From Isoetes taiwanensis (taxonomy: Eukaryota; Streptophyta; Lycopodiopsida; Isoetales; Isoetaceae), in the NCBI GenBank assembly GCA_021234155.1, contig JAJEKV010000004.1:2970819-3034818 (forward strand): a DNA stretch of 64,000 nt, given 5' to 3'. Both the position numbers and the translations under genes were made by a program. Below are positions 26,940-39,315 of this stretch, one piece after another (positions within the stretch are counted from its first letter, which is position 1; every line of letters starts with the position of its first letter). The notes under the pieces are model-generated. The model saw only the letters and a program-made list of their open reading frames with translations, searched no databases and was not told the DNA's origin.

Positions 26940-29900
26940 ACGCATTTTGCTGACTCAAGGAAGATGCATGCACCTTCTCGCTTCTCTCGGCGATGATGAG
27001 CTGCAAGCCGTGATGATTCTCGCACAATGGAAGCAGCTTAGCTTGAGGAAATGCCAATACATAGAAGCCAAGGGTCTAAACTGAATTCCAAGTTGATGCC
27101 TTGTCGATAGTCCATCGCCATAGGAGCAATTTTACTTGACGATAACGCGGATCTACCATGTTATTGCTAACCCTCAAGCACAAGAAGAAGGCGTAAGTCC
27201 CTTTGGTGAGCTCGGCGAGTACTACGAGATCTACTTCCTCTACTCTCACTCTTTCTCGACCTTCCACCACAGGGTACAACACTTGCTCGGGCTTTCTAGC
27301 CCCTCAGTGGTGATTGTTGAGCTCTATAGATACCATAAAGTTGTGGTGTTTGATGTTTAAGGACTCTTTCTCATTCCAACCCTTCCAAGGAAGCATTTAC
27401 CTATGGAACCCTTTTCATGTTCAAAACATTAATGATGTCGATATTTCGATGAAGCCGTGATGAGGAAGGAGAAGATCTTTTAGAGACTCATGACCAACTT
27501 TAGACGCAGATGCAGAAGTTGGCGGAAGAGGAAGTACCAATTCCTTGATGGGTGAAGCCAAGCGCCACTCACCAAGCAGCTGTGCAGTACTCAAACCACC
27601 TCACACGCTTCCTTTCAAAGCCAAGCAATGCTCCGGGTCCTGGTTCATTGCATGTGAATCTGGCTCCCAAGGCCAAGGACTGTAGGGCAACTTCTGGGTG
27701 GGCTCTTCTATCCACTCAGCAGGCCACAAGAAGACTACCAAGTATGTTAACCCTTTAAAGGGTAAGATGTGACTTGGCCATGGTCGCCTTTGGGTCACTT
27801 ACATGGATGGCATGAAGCTGTGTGGCGTGACTCCTGGCCACGCTTTTTTCCTGCCGCTGAGAGGGTTGCATCTGGTGACTGCACTCACGATCAACCCAAG
27901 CACTTACTCCCATGCAGATCACGACCACCGAGCCTCCTAACCCCACATGGAGGAAAGACGCCAGACCCCAATATCATATTCTGTGTAATTATTGTATTAG
28001 CCTTCTAGCATTAACCCCTTGCAGCAGCCAAGAATTAGCATTTTTCTACTTATATAATACAAATTTGGATGTCTTATGAATTGCTGTGACTATTCAACAA
28101 TGGATGATTTACCTTTGTGCATGTGCTAAATGGCTTTTCTTTGATTCGCTACACACCTTTCATCTAATTATTTTCTCCTTTAATATAGATGATGACTTTT
28201 CCTGGCGTTATTTAACCTCGGCGTAGCGCCAAATCATGGGCTGAAATTTCAGTATTATGTCCTCCGCAAAACACCGGGCCCATAGCGCCTCTAGAGTAAG
28301 CGGGGCCCTTCTGAAGTTCGGGTGACTAAGTCAAATCCAGCGTACTCCACCGCACCTACGCTGCTACGCTACTCCTGGCTGACGCTCAAACATGCTCACA
28401 CCTCCTCTTCATCCGGATCCTGGTTCGCATTCTTTTGACTCTTCGCCTTTCAATAGAGGACCTGCCAGTCCCATAACAAGGATTACCGTAGTGTAAAATA
28501 GTTCATTCACACAACATATGGAAGAACCGTAGTTTCGCACGCTCTCAAGCAAGTCCAAATTTGGCATGGATGCCGAAGTCTTGGCTTGATGAAATGCACG
28601 AAGTTCCGCAATCGCATGTATAACTGGGAGAAAGATATTAATATTGGCGCGGCCACCAATCTTGTTAGGGTGTCCAATACACGATGGTGGAAGGGATATA
28701 CTAGATCCCATGGCTTCACTAGGGGCAGTGCAAGTTCATTATTGTCAAAGAATTTAAGCCGCATTATGTTTCCGTGGGCACAACGATGTCAACAGCATAC
28801 GTGCACTTTATCAACAGAACGTGTAAGAACATGTCGCGATAGGCCTACATAGACGCATCTATGCATTTGTGCCTCTATTTCCTAGGTATTACCTGCTAGC
28901 CGCCAAGGCCATCGGTGCTACATTGAAGGGTTAGTCTCCAATCCTTAGGAAGATACGGTGCGCTAGATCCACTCAGCTGACCATCGGGAATCGAAGTTTT
29001 TATAATGCTTGGAAACACAAAGAATATTTCTATGTGTATTACTTCCCTTTGCAGCATCTATTAATTGCAATAATCCCCTTCTTTTCAAAAGATTATAGAG
29101 CTCCATTTCCAACTTGTATATTTCTCGTATGAGTGCTTGCCTACTTTCTGAGCGTAACGGTAGTTTGAACCATCGATCTTCAACTCCACTATCAACTACA
29201 AGAGAATCGGTTTATTAGCAAAGAATAGCAAATGCATAGTTTACCCTATCCCTCATCTTAAAGGTTATCTTTCTCTTTTCTTCATTTAGTCATGTATGCT
29301 CCTCAAGACCCTCCTTCCTCCACGTCGACATGTTGCCTTCTTCCTCCTTTGCCACCTGGCTTCCCCTTTCTCCTCTCAATTACCTATCCTTTACAGAAAC
29401 CTTTGTAACCAGGATGACCTCTTCCAACAAAGTAATTCATTTTAATTTAAGACAATTATTCTAAATTCAAAAAGCCGACTAATGACTCATGGCAAGAGTA
29501 GCAATTTTTCTTATTTCCATTTTGGCTTTTTTCCAGCAAATGAAACTTCATTGATTCTTCATCATTATCCCTCCTACCACTTTCTTTTGTCTCTACTCCC
29601 GTTCTTTTATAGCCAGCCTCTTCCCTAGTTCTTCTTGTTAAGATTCCTACTATTCATTGTCGATGACAGATCCTAACTATGGCAAGAACTTGCTACTTTT
29701 CTGCTTAGTCTACACCAAAGACCTCCTGTCCGCCACACATCGTTAAATTTGTTGAATACATGATCCTCATCATGCAAGTTTAAATTCCTAAACTCCTTTC
29801 AAGTAACATCTTAGTAACAACCACATTACGTTCTTTAGACTTGTTTCTCAACTTGAGTGTTATAGTGAGACTCACCTTTTTAGATGTTATAATCCCTTGT

Positions 29901-31050
29901 GCTCCTTGAGCTTTGCAACTCGGACCTTCCGCACTAGAGCATTAGTGCCACTAGTTTCTACTAGCCAATTGGCTTTCCTTGTACTACCGCTTCACATAGC
30001 TACGCTTAAATTTGAACTCACACCGACCTTGCAACTGTTTAGTCGTTGTTGGTTTGGTGCCACATTTTCTCCTAATAGATCAACCGTGATCCCAAAGGTT
30101 TTCAACCCCAAAATGTGTTTATGGCATCCTTCCAAAGTTGGAAGCAGGCTCCTCCTTTGTAAGCATCTATAATGCTTAATAACCTTGATCCAAACCTGCT
30201 TGACATGTTGAACACCCTAAAGCTCGATACTAAAATGTAAGATTTTAAATTCAAATTTCCAGTCAATCTCTTTAGACCAGATGCAAATTCAAATTCAATA
30301 GTCATACTAGCAACAATCACACATGTAATATGATCTCACACAGGCAAAGATAGATATAATATTCAATGGTTAAGTCAAATACAATGGGCTATTTTAACTT
30401 TCCAAGATCGCTATAGCAAGAGTGTAATTTCCAGCAAAGGGTATTGACCGAAATCCCATAGCAAATAAATCTCAAATTTTCAACTCTAATTGATGAATTA
30501 AGATCACCTCTCTCAAATCTATTTTTCTGAAAATGATATAACCCAGTAGGGTCCTAACTCTTTTAGGTTGATCTTCGACGGTTGAATTTAATCAACCAAC
30601 CTCACCTTAGCTTATTTGAATTTCATCACCTCCAAGTCTCGTTCCAACTTACGATCATATAAATAAGTCATATAACCCTTATAACTTTTAAAAGGGGAAA
30701 AGTCATGTACCATGTAAATTTATCGGGCACCCAGTATAAAATAATATGTACAAATGAACCTAATAATGTACAGCAAAAATTTTATCTCTATACAATTATG
30801 CAATGACTTACCAAGTAATTTCCAATGCACAAATCTAGATACTTCACAAAAATATTGTTGATAGTGTTATATGGCAAGAGAACATGTAAAAGACTATGCT
30901 AATACATCAACCTTAGATTCGTGACCGATAATGCATGTAGATAGTCTCAATTCTTAAACAAAGAAAGTGTAAGTATAAGAAGTAAATCCAATTTTAGGAT
31001 CGCCGCTCCACCCAACTAGACTCCGCTTCTAGTAAGAATTTTTCAGCTTG
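26940..31050. other. Mixed AT-rich DNA with GC-richer patches, no confident gene
   Basis: Patches at about 26.9-28.0 and 28.2-28.9 kb are GC-richer and hold short frames on both strands (85-100 codons). None resembles a known domain. A weak zinc-knuckle-like Cys/His pattern on the minus strand near 29.4-29.5 kb could be a gag remnant, but stops interrupt it. The rest looks like decayed repeat DNA. Confidence 0.4.
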
Positions 31051-31055
31051 TCAAA

Positions 31056-31170
31056 AGAAGAATAGAATAGAATAGAATAGTTTTTTTTAACGTCCACGAA
31101 GACCAATAGGGTCATGGGACCCATACAATGGCCAGTACAATCTCATTACTACTAGGATTAGAAAATAGCT
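31056..31170 (-). mobile_element. Second copy of the LINE-like 3' end, AATAG tail
   Basis: Read on the minus strand it has the same ordered blocks as the copy ending at 24,290 (AGTAGTAA, TGGCC, GGGTCCCAT, ATTGGTCTTCGTGGA). It ends in TTCTA-type repeats (AATAG on the plus strand, 31,061-31,080). The two tails use different repeat units, which fits independent insertions by target-primed reverse transcription. Confidence 0.55.
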
Positions 31171-31636
31171 GAAGGAAGTAAGGAAACCAATTTCAAGTGG
31201 GAATACAATGTTATACTTTGAAGACAAAAGGCAACGATCTTTCCCTCCAATGATTTGAGTTCTCTTTAATATAAGATCTTAGACCTTTTTTTTGAAAAAG
31301 AACTTTGTCTTTAGATTATGCATGCAGAATGCCTTTAGAATTCAATCATGTTTATCCAAATTAATCTCGCCTATTTCTACAAAATGAGCTTTTTCTAGAC
31401 TCTCGTGATGTTATCTGGCTAAGTTTGGATGAAAGGTAAGTCGCTCCAATAAACATCGCCGATATTCTTACATCGATTACACCCATAATCAGCCCATAAA
31501 TCAGCCAATGATTTTCACCAAAATAATAAACCTAAGGTCATTTAATCCATAATAAGTCGCTCACAAAGTAATGGGTTGATCCTTGTTTAAATAGCTCACT
31601 TCAAGCCACTCCCCGAGCCAAGATTTAAACCGCAAC

Positions 31637-32455
31637 AATCCTTCCCTTCCCCGAGATTGAACATCCACATCAATTTTGAGAAAACATTGTTTCATCTTGA
31701 TCCCATTAAAGGTGTCCATTCCAATTTAATTCGGAACTGCTTCAATTCTATTAGAGGCCTTTCATCTCAATTTACTTAAAGATGGCCTCAAATTCATTAG
31801 AGGTTTTAACATCTTTACAATCACTAGTAAAGATTCAAATTCACCGCAAAGCGTATATCATTCTTTTGATATTCCATCTTGGCAAGTCATGGGCGAGACA
31901 AATTTCAATAGTTGCATCAAATCACAAGAGAGTTATTATTTACGCTAACTTTGCTTATTCCTTTCACAAAGTTTGCTCGAACTCATACACAGGTGCCTTA
32001 TATTCATTAATTTGGTCTTTAGAACAACATACTGCATCAGAAGACGGATGAAATTTGAACTTAACTAAATAAGTTTGATAAAAATAAGTTTGTATCTCCT
32101 TATCTTGATGACCAAATATCTTTTCTAGTTCAAGCAGCTCCTCATTACCTTTGTTATTAATAGGACTTGCATGTTCCATTTTCTACAAAATCTCAAGAGA
32201 AATTTCACTACCCTTATAGAGCTTTAGTACACCAATATTAAAATTTGGATACGGGTTAATAATCCATTTTCCATACAAATGCAACGATAGGCATTCGATC
32301 TTGTTATCAATTTGAAATGGATCATAATATCTAGGAGCCAGCTTTACGTACCTATTACCCATTTTTTAAAGACATTTCTTGGGAGAATATATTCAAACCC
32401 ATCGACCTTTTCCATAGTCCTTTTTTTTGCATTTATTTACAAGTCTAGATATCAT

Positions 32456-32491
<36 letters not shown>

Positions 32492-33250
32492 CGAGGTTTT
32501 ACTTCTTATAGAATGCCCAAGACAGCCACTTGTTGCTTCATCCTAAGTCGGCATTTCCTTCTATTTTTGTAATTGGAGATTCCAAAAAAAAATATCTATA
32601 TAGCACTTTAAATGAAGTTCTCTGAGTGACAAAATGAACTGTATTATTGTATGCAAAGTCTAAAATATAACAATACTCTCCCCATTGACTTTGCCTTTCT
32701 GCAACATAAGCTCGCAACATATCCTCAATGACACGGTTCACAACCTCAATCTGCCCATCCATTCAGGGATGGTAAGCTGTGGAAAATCTAAGAATTCTAC
32801 CTACATTCTTCATAAGTCCTGATCAAAATATACTGCATAATAATAGATCCCTATCCATTATAATTGCGCCATGCATTCTATGAATCTTAAAAATCTCCTT
32901 CATGAAAAACTTGTTTGCCTGAGGAGTTGTCATGCTAGATTTACGTGGAACAAGGTGAACCTAGTTAGACAACCTGTCTACAATTGTCCAGATTTGGTCA
33001 TTCTATAAATTGATTTCAGTAAGCCTTGTATATCCATGGTGATATACTTCCAAAGTTTCTCAAAATCAGCAGTTGTGCCAATCTGGCAGTCTTGCTAGTG
33101 GAGGCTTTCATTTGTTGTCAAATGCTACAAGCTTCTACAAATTCATTGTCAAATCTATGCCTAATAGTGCTTCACGTATCTTAATATTACCAACTTATTG
33201 CTCATTATGAATTTCACGCTAAATATTAATTACCTATCAAAATTAACAAA
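31637..33250 (-). mobile_element. Decayed Ty3/gypsy chromovirus (integrase, chromodomain, polypurine tract)
   Basis: On the minus strand, 32,762-32,538 encodes the end of a gypsy integrase: DGQIEVVNRVIEDMLRAYV matches the conserved DGQTE-V-N-R region, and a WG/Y-N-T segment follows. Upstream, as far as about 33,250, broken frames keep fragments such as IVDRLSN, typical of integrase cores. Downstream, 32,179-31,964 carries a chromodomain-like TYLVKFKFHPSSDAV segment. A polypurine tract (GGGGAAGGGAAGGA on the minus strand, 31,652-31,639) then precedes TGTTGCGG, a plausible LTR start at 31,637. A poly-T run of about 30 at 32,458-32,487 is inserted between the domains. Many stops and shifts show a dead copy. 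Its LTR end is not resolved. Confidence 0.65.
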
Positions 33251-33943
33251 ACCCTCAGAAAAGTTCTATATCAAGTCCAGAAATTGCATCCCTTTTTATT
33301 AGCCTGCGTCATACCTGTTGGAGGCAATTAAAGACTTATGCATATTAGGAGAGTCACAGCTTGCATATACTTGTCATGTCCTTTCTATATGTTCGTTAGG
33401 GATCACAACTATTGTTGCTCTAATGTCCTTCTAAATGGCACAAAGATATATGCATCTTTGTTCTTTTATCTCCTCGCATTTCTTACTTTAGAACTCTATG
33501 AATTTATGAAAACCAAGTATAACAAATACTCAAATCCAGAAACTCTTTTTGAAATGCATAATAACAAAAGTTGAATGCGATCTTTACAGTTGGATTTCTA
33601 ATACTTGTTATAACTTTAAGATATTAAGGAGTTCAATGGTCTGATCGCCATCAGAAATGACGAGTTAAAATTTTAAATTCCATCAACAAGATAGAAAACG
33701 TCTTCCTGCTCACAAATTAGCAGAAGGCAAATGCTGTTCATTTGGACAAATTTAGTCCAAGGAACTATCATTGACAGGGTTCTCATCTATTATGCTCAGA
33801 TTCATAAATAATCACTTTGGAAAAGCAATAGACCAGAACAAAAATCTGATACGAATTCCAAAGTACTGAAGAAGTTATATGGCTTCAGACATTCAAGAGT
33901 CTAAAGTTGTATTTTTTATTTTTATGTGCATTGGTGTTGCAAG

Positions 33944-34948
33944 CTATGGCCAAGGATGAACATAAAACCATGTAATCTCAGATCTGCCAAAATTGTGAGA
34001 GCATCATCCCGAGGACCGGAGCAAATTTAGCCCAGCCATAGCCATGCATACTAGGATGATCATAGTGAACCCTCAACAAACAGCTCATCAACAATAGCGG
34101 ACATGTCGGGATCGGCGATCCATCTTTTAAGAATAGGCCATTCACTACCTTCAATATCCATCTTCACAACCACACTATCACTAGCCTTTAGTTTTAATTC
34201 CTCTTTAATGAACCTGGTAATGTTGATGGAAGAACTTTGTTCATCATCATTGTCCCCAACATACTTGTAATATATTTGAATCCTGTCAAGCATCCATTGA
34301 GGAAAATATGGGGTTTTTTAACCTTTGAGAGCCCAAGGATTGACTCTGCACCATTAGAATCTTCATCAAAACCATGTGCAGGTTTTTGCAGGAGCTCATG
34401 GTTGGCTTCAAAAGCATGAATTTCTGTAAAATCACAGGATACATTCTCATGAACCATAAAATACTGGTATCTAGTTTATTTCCTCCAAGATCAAGATATA
34501 CTCTTCTGGATCTTCGATTGAGATCTATTTTGGAACCTAAAAGCCAAGGGAGCAGATGGGTTTTATCTTCAACATCAGTGGTAAACTTAAGGGCAAATCC
34601 ACGTCTGAAATTATTTTCTGGATCTAGGCGTTCAATGAGGAGGCCGTTAACAGGGCAAGAAGCTGGCTGGCCGATCCATTTCATCATGCTCCAAGCTTTG
34701 GTCTGGGAATGGGGGGTGCCCAGATGGCCATGTATGGATGTGCAGATGAGATTTTGATTTTGGTGGTCTGAATCTTTGAAGAGACTGGAAAAAAAGGAAG
34801 GATGCGAAGAAAAATCTAGGATCAGATAAAGAATTAGAAGCAAGAGGAACGCATGCGAGAGGAACGTATGGAGTGGAATCCGGTTCAGATCCATGGCTCC
34901 CAAAACAACAGATTTGAGCTCCGTTAAAGAAACTAACTGCCTCTCCAT
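33944..34948 (-). CDS. Membrane-anchored FkbM/DUF7870-type methyltransferase, frame broken by homopolymer indels
   Basis: Single-exon plant gene of about 335 codons. The ATG at 34,948-34,946 is followed by an N-terminal membrane segment (FLLLLILYLILDF), so the product is probably a type II membrane protein of the secretory pathway. Conserved parts follow: YLDLGGNKLDTS (SAM-binding-like start), IHAFEANHE, YYKYVGDNDD, and VVKMDIEGSEWPILKRW with VDELFVE, the hallmark of this FkbM-like plant family. The reading shifts frame at five places: about 34,458-34,461 (A4), 34,310-34,319 (G4T6), 34,070-34,072 (C3), 34,008-34,010 (C3) and 33,964-33,967 (A4). All lie in homopolymers. With these bridged, the frame runs to TAG at 33,946-33,944. 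I think the gene is intact in the plant and the breaks are consensus errors. A recent pseudogene cannot be excluded. The enzymatic substrate of this family is not known to me. Confidence 0.75.
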
Positions 34949-35633
34949 GCCCACGTGGCAAGCCTACCTGGCACCTCTGCGTCAGCATTACAACAAATGT
35001 TAGATATCAGAATAATAAAATTTAACATTTAGGTAAAAATTTCTATTCTATTCAATAGTTATTCAATAGTTAGAACAGTTAAGTCCCCATTCAACTCTTA
35101 TCGAGCAATTCGGCTCTTATGCAATGGGTTGAAGCATGTAGCTCTAGCTTCCTGTCTTGGTGTCATGGATTTAAGGAGCTCTTTTCCCAATTGCTCTAAT
35201 TATCCAATTATCCAATTCCAACTTTCATATTACGATTCTTAATGTTTACATGAACAACATGTTATTCAATAAGTAAGACATGCAAAAGGCAAACAGACAA
35301 ACAAAATGGATACAATTTTGAAAATACACAACTATTCTAGTGTACAACCTGACTTAGTTACTTTTTGAGCTTTTAGAGACATCCTCCTCAAGTTGTTTCC
35401 TATTCTATACATGCTTGAACAACGCTTCTTGTAAAGCAAGACCCGCGCTTTGTTGAGAATGAATGCCCTCTCCCAACTTCAAATCCACATTGCTGCAAGT
35501 TTAGCACAAATTTATACTTCTAAAACATTTGAAGCATACTCGTAGAGACAAGCATAATCTAAGTTACTCTACTTAGTTTAGACTTCTATATCCATCATAC
35601 GTATCTCTAGATCAAGTTTTACCAGTCTAAATT

Positions 35634-35801
35634 ATCCTATATGATGCTACAAATGTTGTTGATTAATCTTCTCTAGTAGAATGCCGAATTCAAACCCATC
35701 TCCAAATCCATCTCCAATCCTATATGATGCTACAAATGTTGTGGATTAATCTTCTCGAGTAGAATTGACGAATTCAAACCCATCTCCAAATCCATCTCCA
35801 A
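35634..35801. repeat. Tandem duplication of about 83 bp
   Basis: Unit 1 spans 35,634-35,716 and unit 2 starts at 35,717. Both begin ATCCTATATGATGCTAC and end CCATCTCCAAATCCATCTCC. They differ at a few positions. Confidence 0.85.
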
Positions 35802-36701
35802 CCAAATGCAAAGAATCAAAATGTCTGATGATTTGATGCATGGGACAAAATTGACTTTCAATTTATAGGATCATCAGGCATTTACCAAATCATGGTTAGG
35901 AAAATGTCGTGACATCAAGAGTTTTATTTTAATTAAATTAGCATTAAAGAAGATTAAATTAGAGAGCATGAAAGTTCAGCAAAAAAGTGCAACCATTGAA
36001 TTCATATTCTTTGTCCTTTTGCCCAGTGGGGATGTTCTTGAAGGTATCTTATGATTTCAATGTACTACAATATGGTATTTGGTTCGCCTATTTTATCAAG
36101 GGTTAATTTCGTGGCAATGCTAATGTGAAATGAGACTTTGAATCAATTTTAGAGTATCCACGTTGTTGTCAGCTAAGACTTTTGTTCACCTGGATCACCG
36201 ACAAGCGTCCGGTATCATCTAATGCTGTGAAAATTCAAGGAAATTCCAGGTGGGTTGTCAGTTACCATAAGGCCGGTTCAAGCACCAGGTTGATAATTCA
36301 AATTTGGTGAAGCAGTCTCGGGCATCAATTTGTAGATTCTAAAACAGAATACTACGCACAACTTCCACCAGTTCATGAATAAGTATGTTGCTGCAAGCAG
36401 AGGACGCAGTGATGATCCTTTGGACCCATGTAGCATCTATGCATGCCTTTATTAGTAAGAATAGTTTATGCATTACTTGAGTCCCGTGATAGACGCATAC
36501 AGATAAATAGATAGATAGAGCTTAAATGGATTGCATCTCAAAGAGCTAGGTGTGTAGTGACAATTCAATCTTAGGACCAACAAGTGGAGGTTACATTAGA
36601 GGTGGAAGGCGGAGGCTACTATATGGTTGGTTGTATTTCTAGACCAAAATAGTTAAACTTTTTCGCATGCATTGCTGAAACACTCAAATTATTATACCAA
36701 C

Positions 36702-36761
36702 TAAATTCCTAAGTGAAGTAACCAGACCTTGTAAATTCCTAAGTGAAGTAACCAGGCCTTG
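36702..36761. repeat. Tandem duplication of 30 bp
   Basis: Two adjacent 30-bp units, 36,702-36,731 and 36,732-36,761, differ at one position (ACCAGACC versus ACCAGGCC). Confidence 0.85.
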
Positions 36762-37886
36762 TGACAAGGTATGTATACTGCAGAAAAAGAGAGGAAAAAA
36801 TATGCACCGTATATTTGTGGCATCGCAAATACAAGGAAATAACTGGGCATATCTCATCTTTCGCCCCCTCATCTGGGCGAGATTTTGTTCCAACAGAGAA
36901 CGTTCAAAGGTTAAGCGATCGTGCTCATTCATTTTTTTTATTACAGTCTTTTCTAGAAGGCCGTCTGGAGTACTATCTACAATAGCTTATACTTGCAAAA
37001 CAAGGTCTCAAAATTTCAAAAGAAGAAGAAATACCTTTGCTTGCCAAGACGGTCCTTGCAGATGAAGCCCCTGGGCCGCAAATGCTACACAAGATGCCAG
37101 ACGTCAAAAAACTGAGACAACTGTAAGCAGATGAAGGGCAAAGATCGAGGAATCAAGTTAAAATCTTTTTTCTGCCACATTCATCTGGTTCCGGATCTCT
37201 GTGCCACAGCCTTACCACGAAACGGCTGGTTGGAATAACAGAATTGAGGTCGTTAGGGCTCCTGTGGCTAACGGAAAAATACCTTACAAGCAGCTCAACA
37301 AAATAAATTTTTGATAGATGAATTCCAACATCCAAGTATAGCCTGATCTGCAATTATTTTTGCATGCCATTTATCATGCACTTCTCATGTTGATTAAATA
37401 AAAAGGGCCTTTTCTTAACATAACATATATAAATCTCAAGGGCAAGATGCTTTAGGCATATTCGGGGTTGATGCCTCCTCCTAAATTCACCACGTATTTC
37501 CGGGGGGGAAAAATAGGGAAAGAAAAAAATGACGAAAATAGAGTTTGTGACAAACGGTAGCCATGTAACAGGACAACTTTGCCGATGGATTCAAGATAGC
37601 TTCGTCTGGCTATGGCTATGGCGACAGGCTCGGTCTGGCTATGGCGACAGGTTCCAGCTTCTAAGCTTCAAAAAATTGCCTCCAACCTTGAAGTTTCAGA
37701 AAAACGCTCCCAATCTTAAATTGTGATAGAGTGCAGAGGCCCAGACATCTATGTAGCTTCTTGCAATGGCCTACGTCTTAGAAATGCGGAAGTAGTCAAG
37801 TACATGCTGTTAACACTTGAGCCTGTATTATGCAGCATGCCGGGTAAATCATGCAGAGAACCTGAAGCCGATACAATTTCCAGAGA

Positions 37887-37924
37887 CTGATATATGCCAC
37901 GTCCAAGGACGTGGCATATATCAG
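37887..37924. repeat. Perfect 18-bp inverted repeat, 2-base loop
   Basis: The left arm CTGATATATGCCACGTCC (37,887-37,904) and its exact reverse complement (37,907-37,924) flank AA. Such a hairpin just in front of captured-looking exons could be the end structure of a mobile element or a small-RNA precursor. No flanking signature settles which. Confidence 0.85.
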
Positions 37925-38177
37925 AGACAGGTAAGGTTTTAAAAACTTGCTAATTTCTGATGAGTTCAATTGCACGCCCCTTTAATTGTTCTCAATTGGA
38001 CTCCCAGTTTTTCTTTGAACTCTTAGTTCCTCTTTGAAAATATATTGAGAAATTAGAATAACCTCAGTTGTTGACCTAAGTCCAATGAAAGAAATGCACT
38101 CTTTTTACTATAGTTTCTGTTTGAGAATATTAATTCTCTTTAATTTTGTGAGCTCACTGCAAATTTTGTTCCATAGG

Positions 38178-38800
38178 CAATCCATTTCTGGGGTTGCGGA
38201 GCCAACTATTCCACCAGCATATAGGCCTATTGATTATGTACAAACTTTAGCAACAGTATATGGGGAAATTGAAAATTCACAGGACGCCAAGAGGGCAAGC
38301 CTGTATCTGGAACAATCATTTATGTTTAAAGGCTTAGGGGAGACGAAGCTAGTTCGAAGGAGTTTAAGGTTTGCCAAACACCATGCCGCCACTGTCCATG
38401 AAAAGCTTGTATATATGGCATGGTTGAAGTATGAGAAACGGGGTGAAGAGGTTGGGGATAATGTGTGCACCAATGAACATAGATTAGATTGCTCAAGAGA
38501 TCATTGTTCATGTCAAAAGTCGTTTAGTGAGCATTTGTCAAAAGCAGAGGATGACAGCTTTTTGGAAAACGATATTGTATTTTACATTGATCGGGAGGAA
38601 GTTCATTGTAGCAAGATAGCTTCTCTTTCTGTACCATTCCATGTCCCATGCGAGGAAGTAGTCATCAGGGACAAGTTTTATAGACAGTTTTGAACTAGCT
38701 ACCGAAACACAAAAATTTTCCAGTATATCTGCTTGAACCATTATTGGCTTTAACCATTGGAAGTCTAATTTAGGCGCATCTTTAGGTTGTTTGTACAATA
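38178..38800 (+). pseudogene. ETO1-like (ethylene overproducer family) gene fragment
   Basis: ETO1-like proteins are BTB/TPR adaptors that bring type-2 ACC synthases to CUL3 ligases. A splice acceptor before 38,178 opens a frame with IPPAYRPIDYVQTLATVY, then SLYLEQSFMFKGLGETKLVR, then KHHAATVHEKLVYMAWLKYE. This is the characteristic N-terminal part of the family. Next comes a BTB start, DIVFYIDREEVHCSKIASLS and VPFH. The frame is lost at about 38,640 (stop at 38,693), but BTB-like sequence continues in other frames to about 38,800 (ISA-stop-TIIGFNH). The TPR region that should follow is absent; glucosidase I exons begin within about 75 bases. It is a truncated copy, perhaps captured. Confidence 0.7.
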
Positions 38801-38872
38801 GACTTTTCATTTGTTTTAGAAATATTGTTTTGCTCCATATTGAGCTAATTGAAGCTTTATAATTCTGTGTAG

Positions 38873-39315
38873 ACTTTCTGGATTTGATGACTACCCCCGA
38901 GCATCACATCCAAGCATGGATGAACGCCATCTAGATTTGCACTGCTGGATGGTTTTGGCTGCTAAATCTATGGATCTGATAGCTCAAATTGTGGAAGCTC
39001 CATCTGAAGTAAGCTGGCTTGGTTGATTCCAATCTAATGAGCTCTTGCAACTTGGAAATTTATCTCATCAAGCAATGTCTCTTATCAGGTATATCAGAAA
39101 ACAGCGGAAATGCTTTCTGATACAAAGCTTCTGAATGAGGTACTTTAATTGCTTTTGTTTTGAATTGCATAGAGTTTTTTTTTTCCCACTGTTACAGTTT
39201 CGAAAAAATCCATTGCCATTTCGTATTGTTAATCAATTCTCCTTATTTTATCTGATAGTTACGCTATGACCATTTGAGGGGCCATTATTATGACTACGGC
39301 AATCAAATGGAAAAG
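38873..39315 (+). pseudogene. Glucosidase I (GH63, mannosyl-oligosaccharide glucosidase) fragment, three exons
   Basis: Glucosidase I removes the outermost glucose from N-glycan precursors in the ER. Three exons with GT-AG borders are visible. About 38,873-39,008 encodes [20 protein letters not shown] and [18 protein letters not shown], the conserved GH63 segment. 39,089-39,139 encodes VYQKTAEMLSDTKLLNE. 39,259-39,315 encodes LRYDHLRGHYYDYGNQMEK. Order and splice sites match a genomic copy, not a retrocopy. Neither the N-terminal part nor the C-terminal end is present nearby, so this is a gene fragment placed directly behind ETO1-like exons on the same strand. Confidence 0.75.

Larger units (their letters stand above)
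34990..37880. other. AT-rich DNA with small duplications, no gene seen
   Basis: Apart from the two tandem duplications listed separately, this stretch holds only short frames without recognisable domains. Confidence 0.5.

Noticed and set aside
34374-34757. Plus-strand 127-codon frame opposite the methyltransferase
   Set aside because: Shadow of the real minus-strand gene; no domain of its own.
37887-37950. Helitron 3' terminus at the hairpin
   Set aside because: A CTAA followed by T occurs about 25 bases after the hairpin, farther than the usual 10-12. On the other strand CTGG is only 3 bases away and is followed by A. Not enough to call an end.
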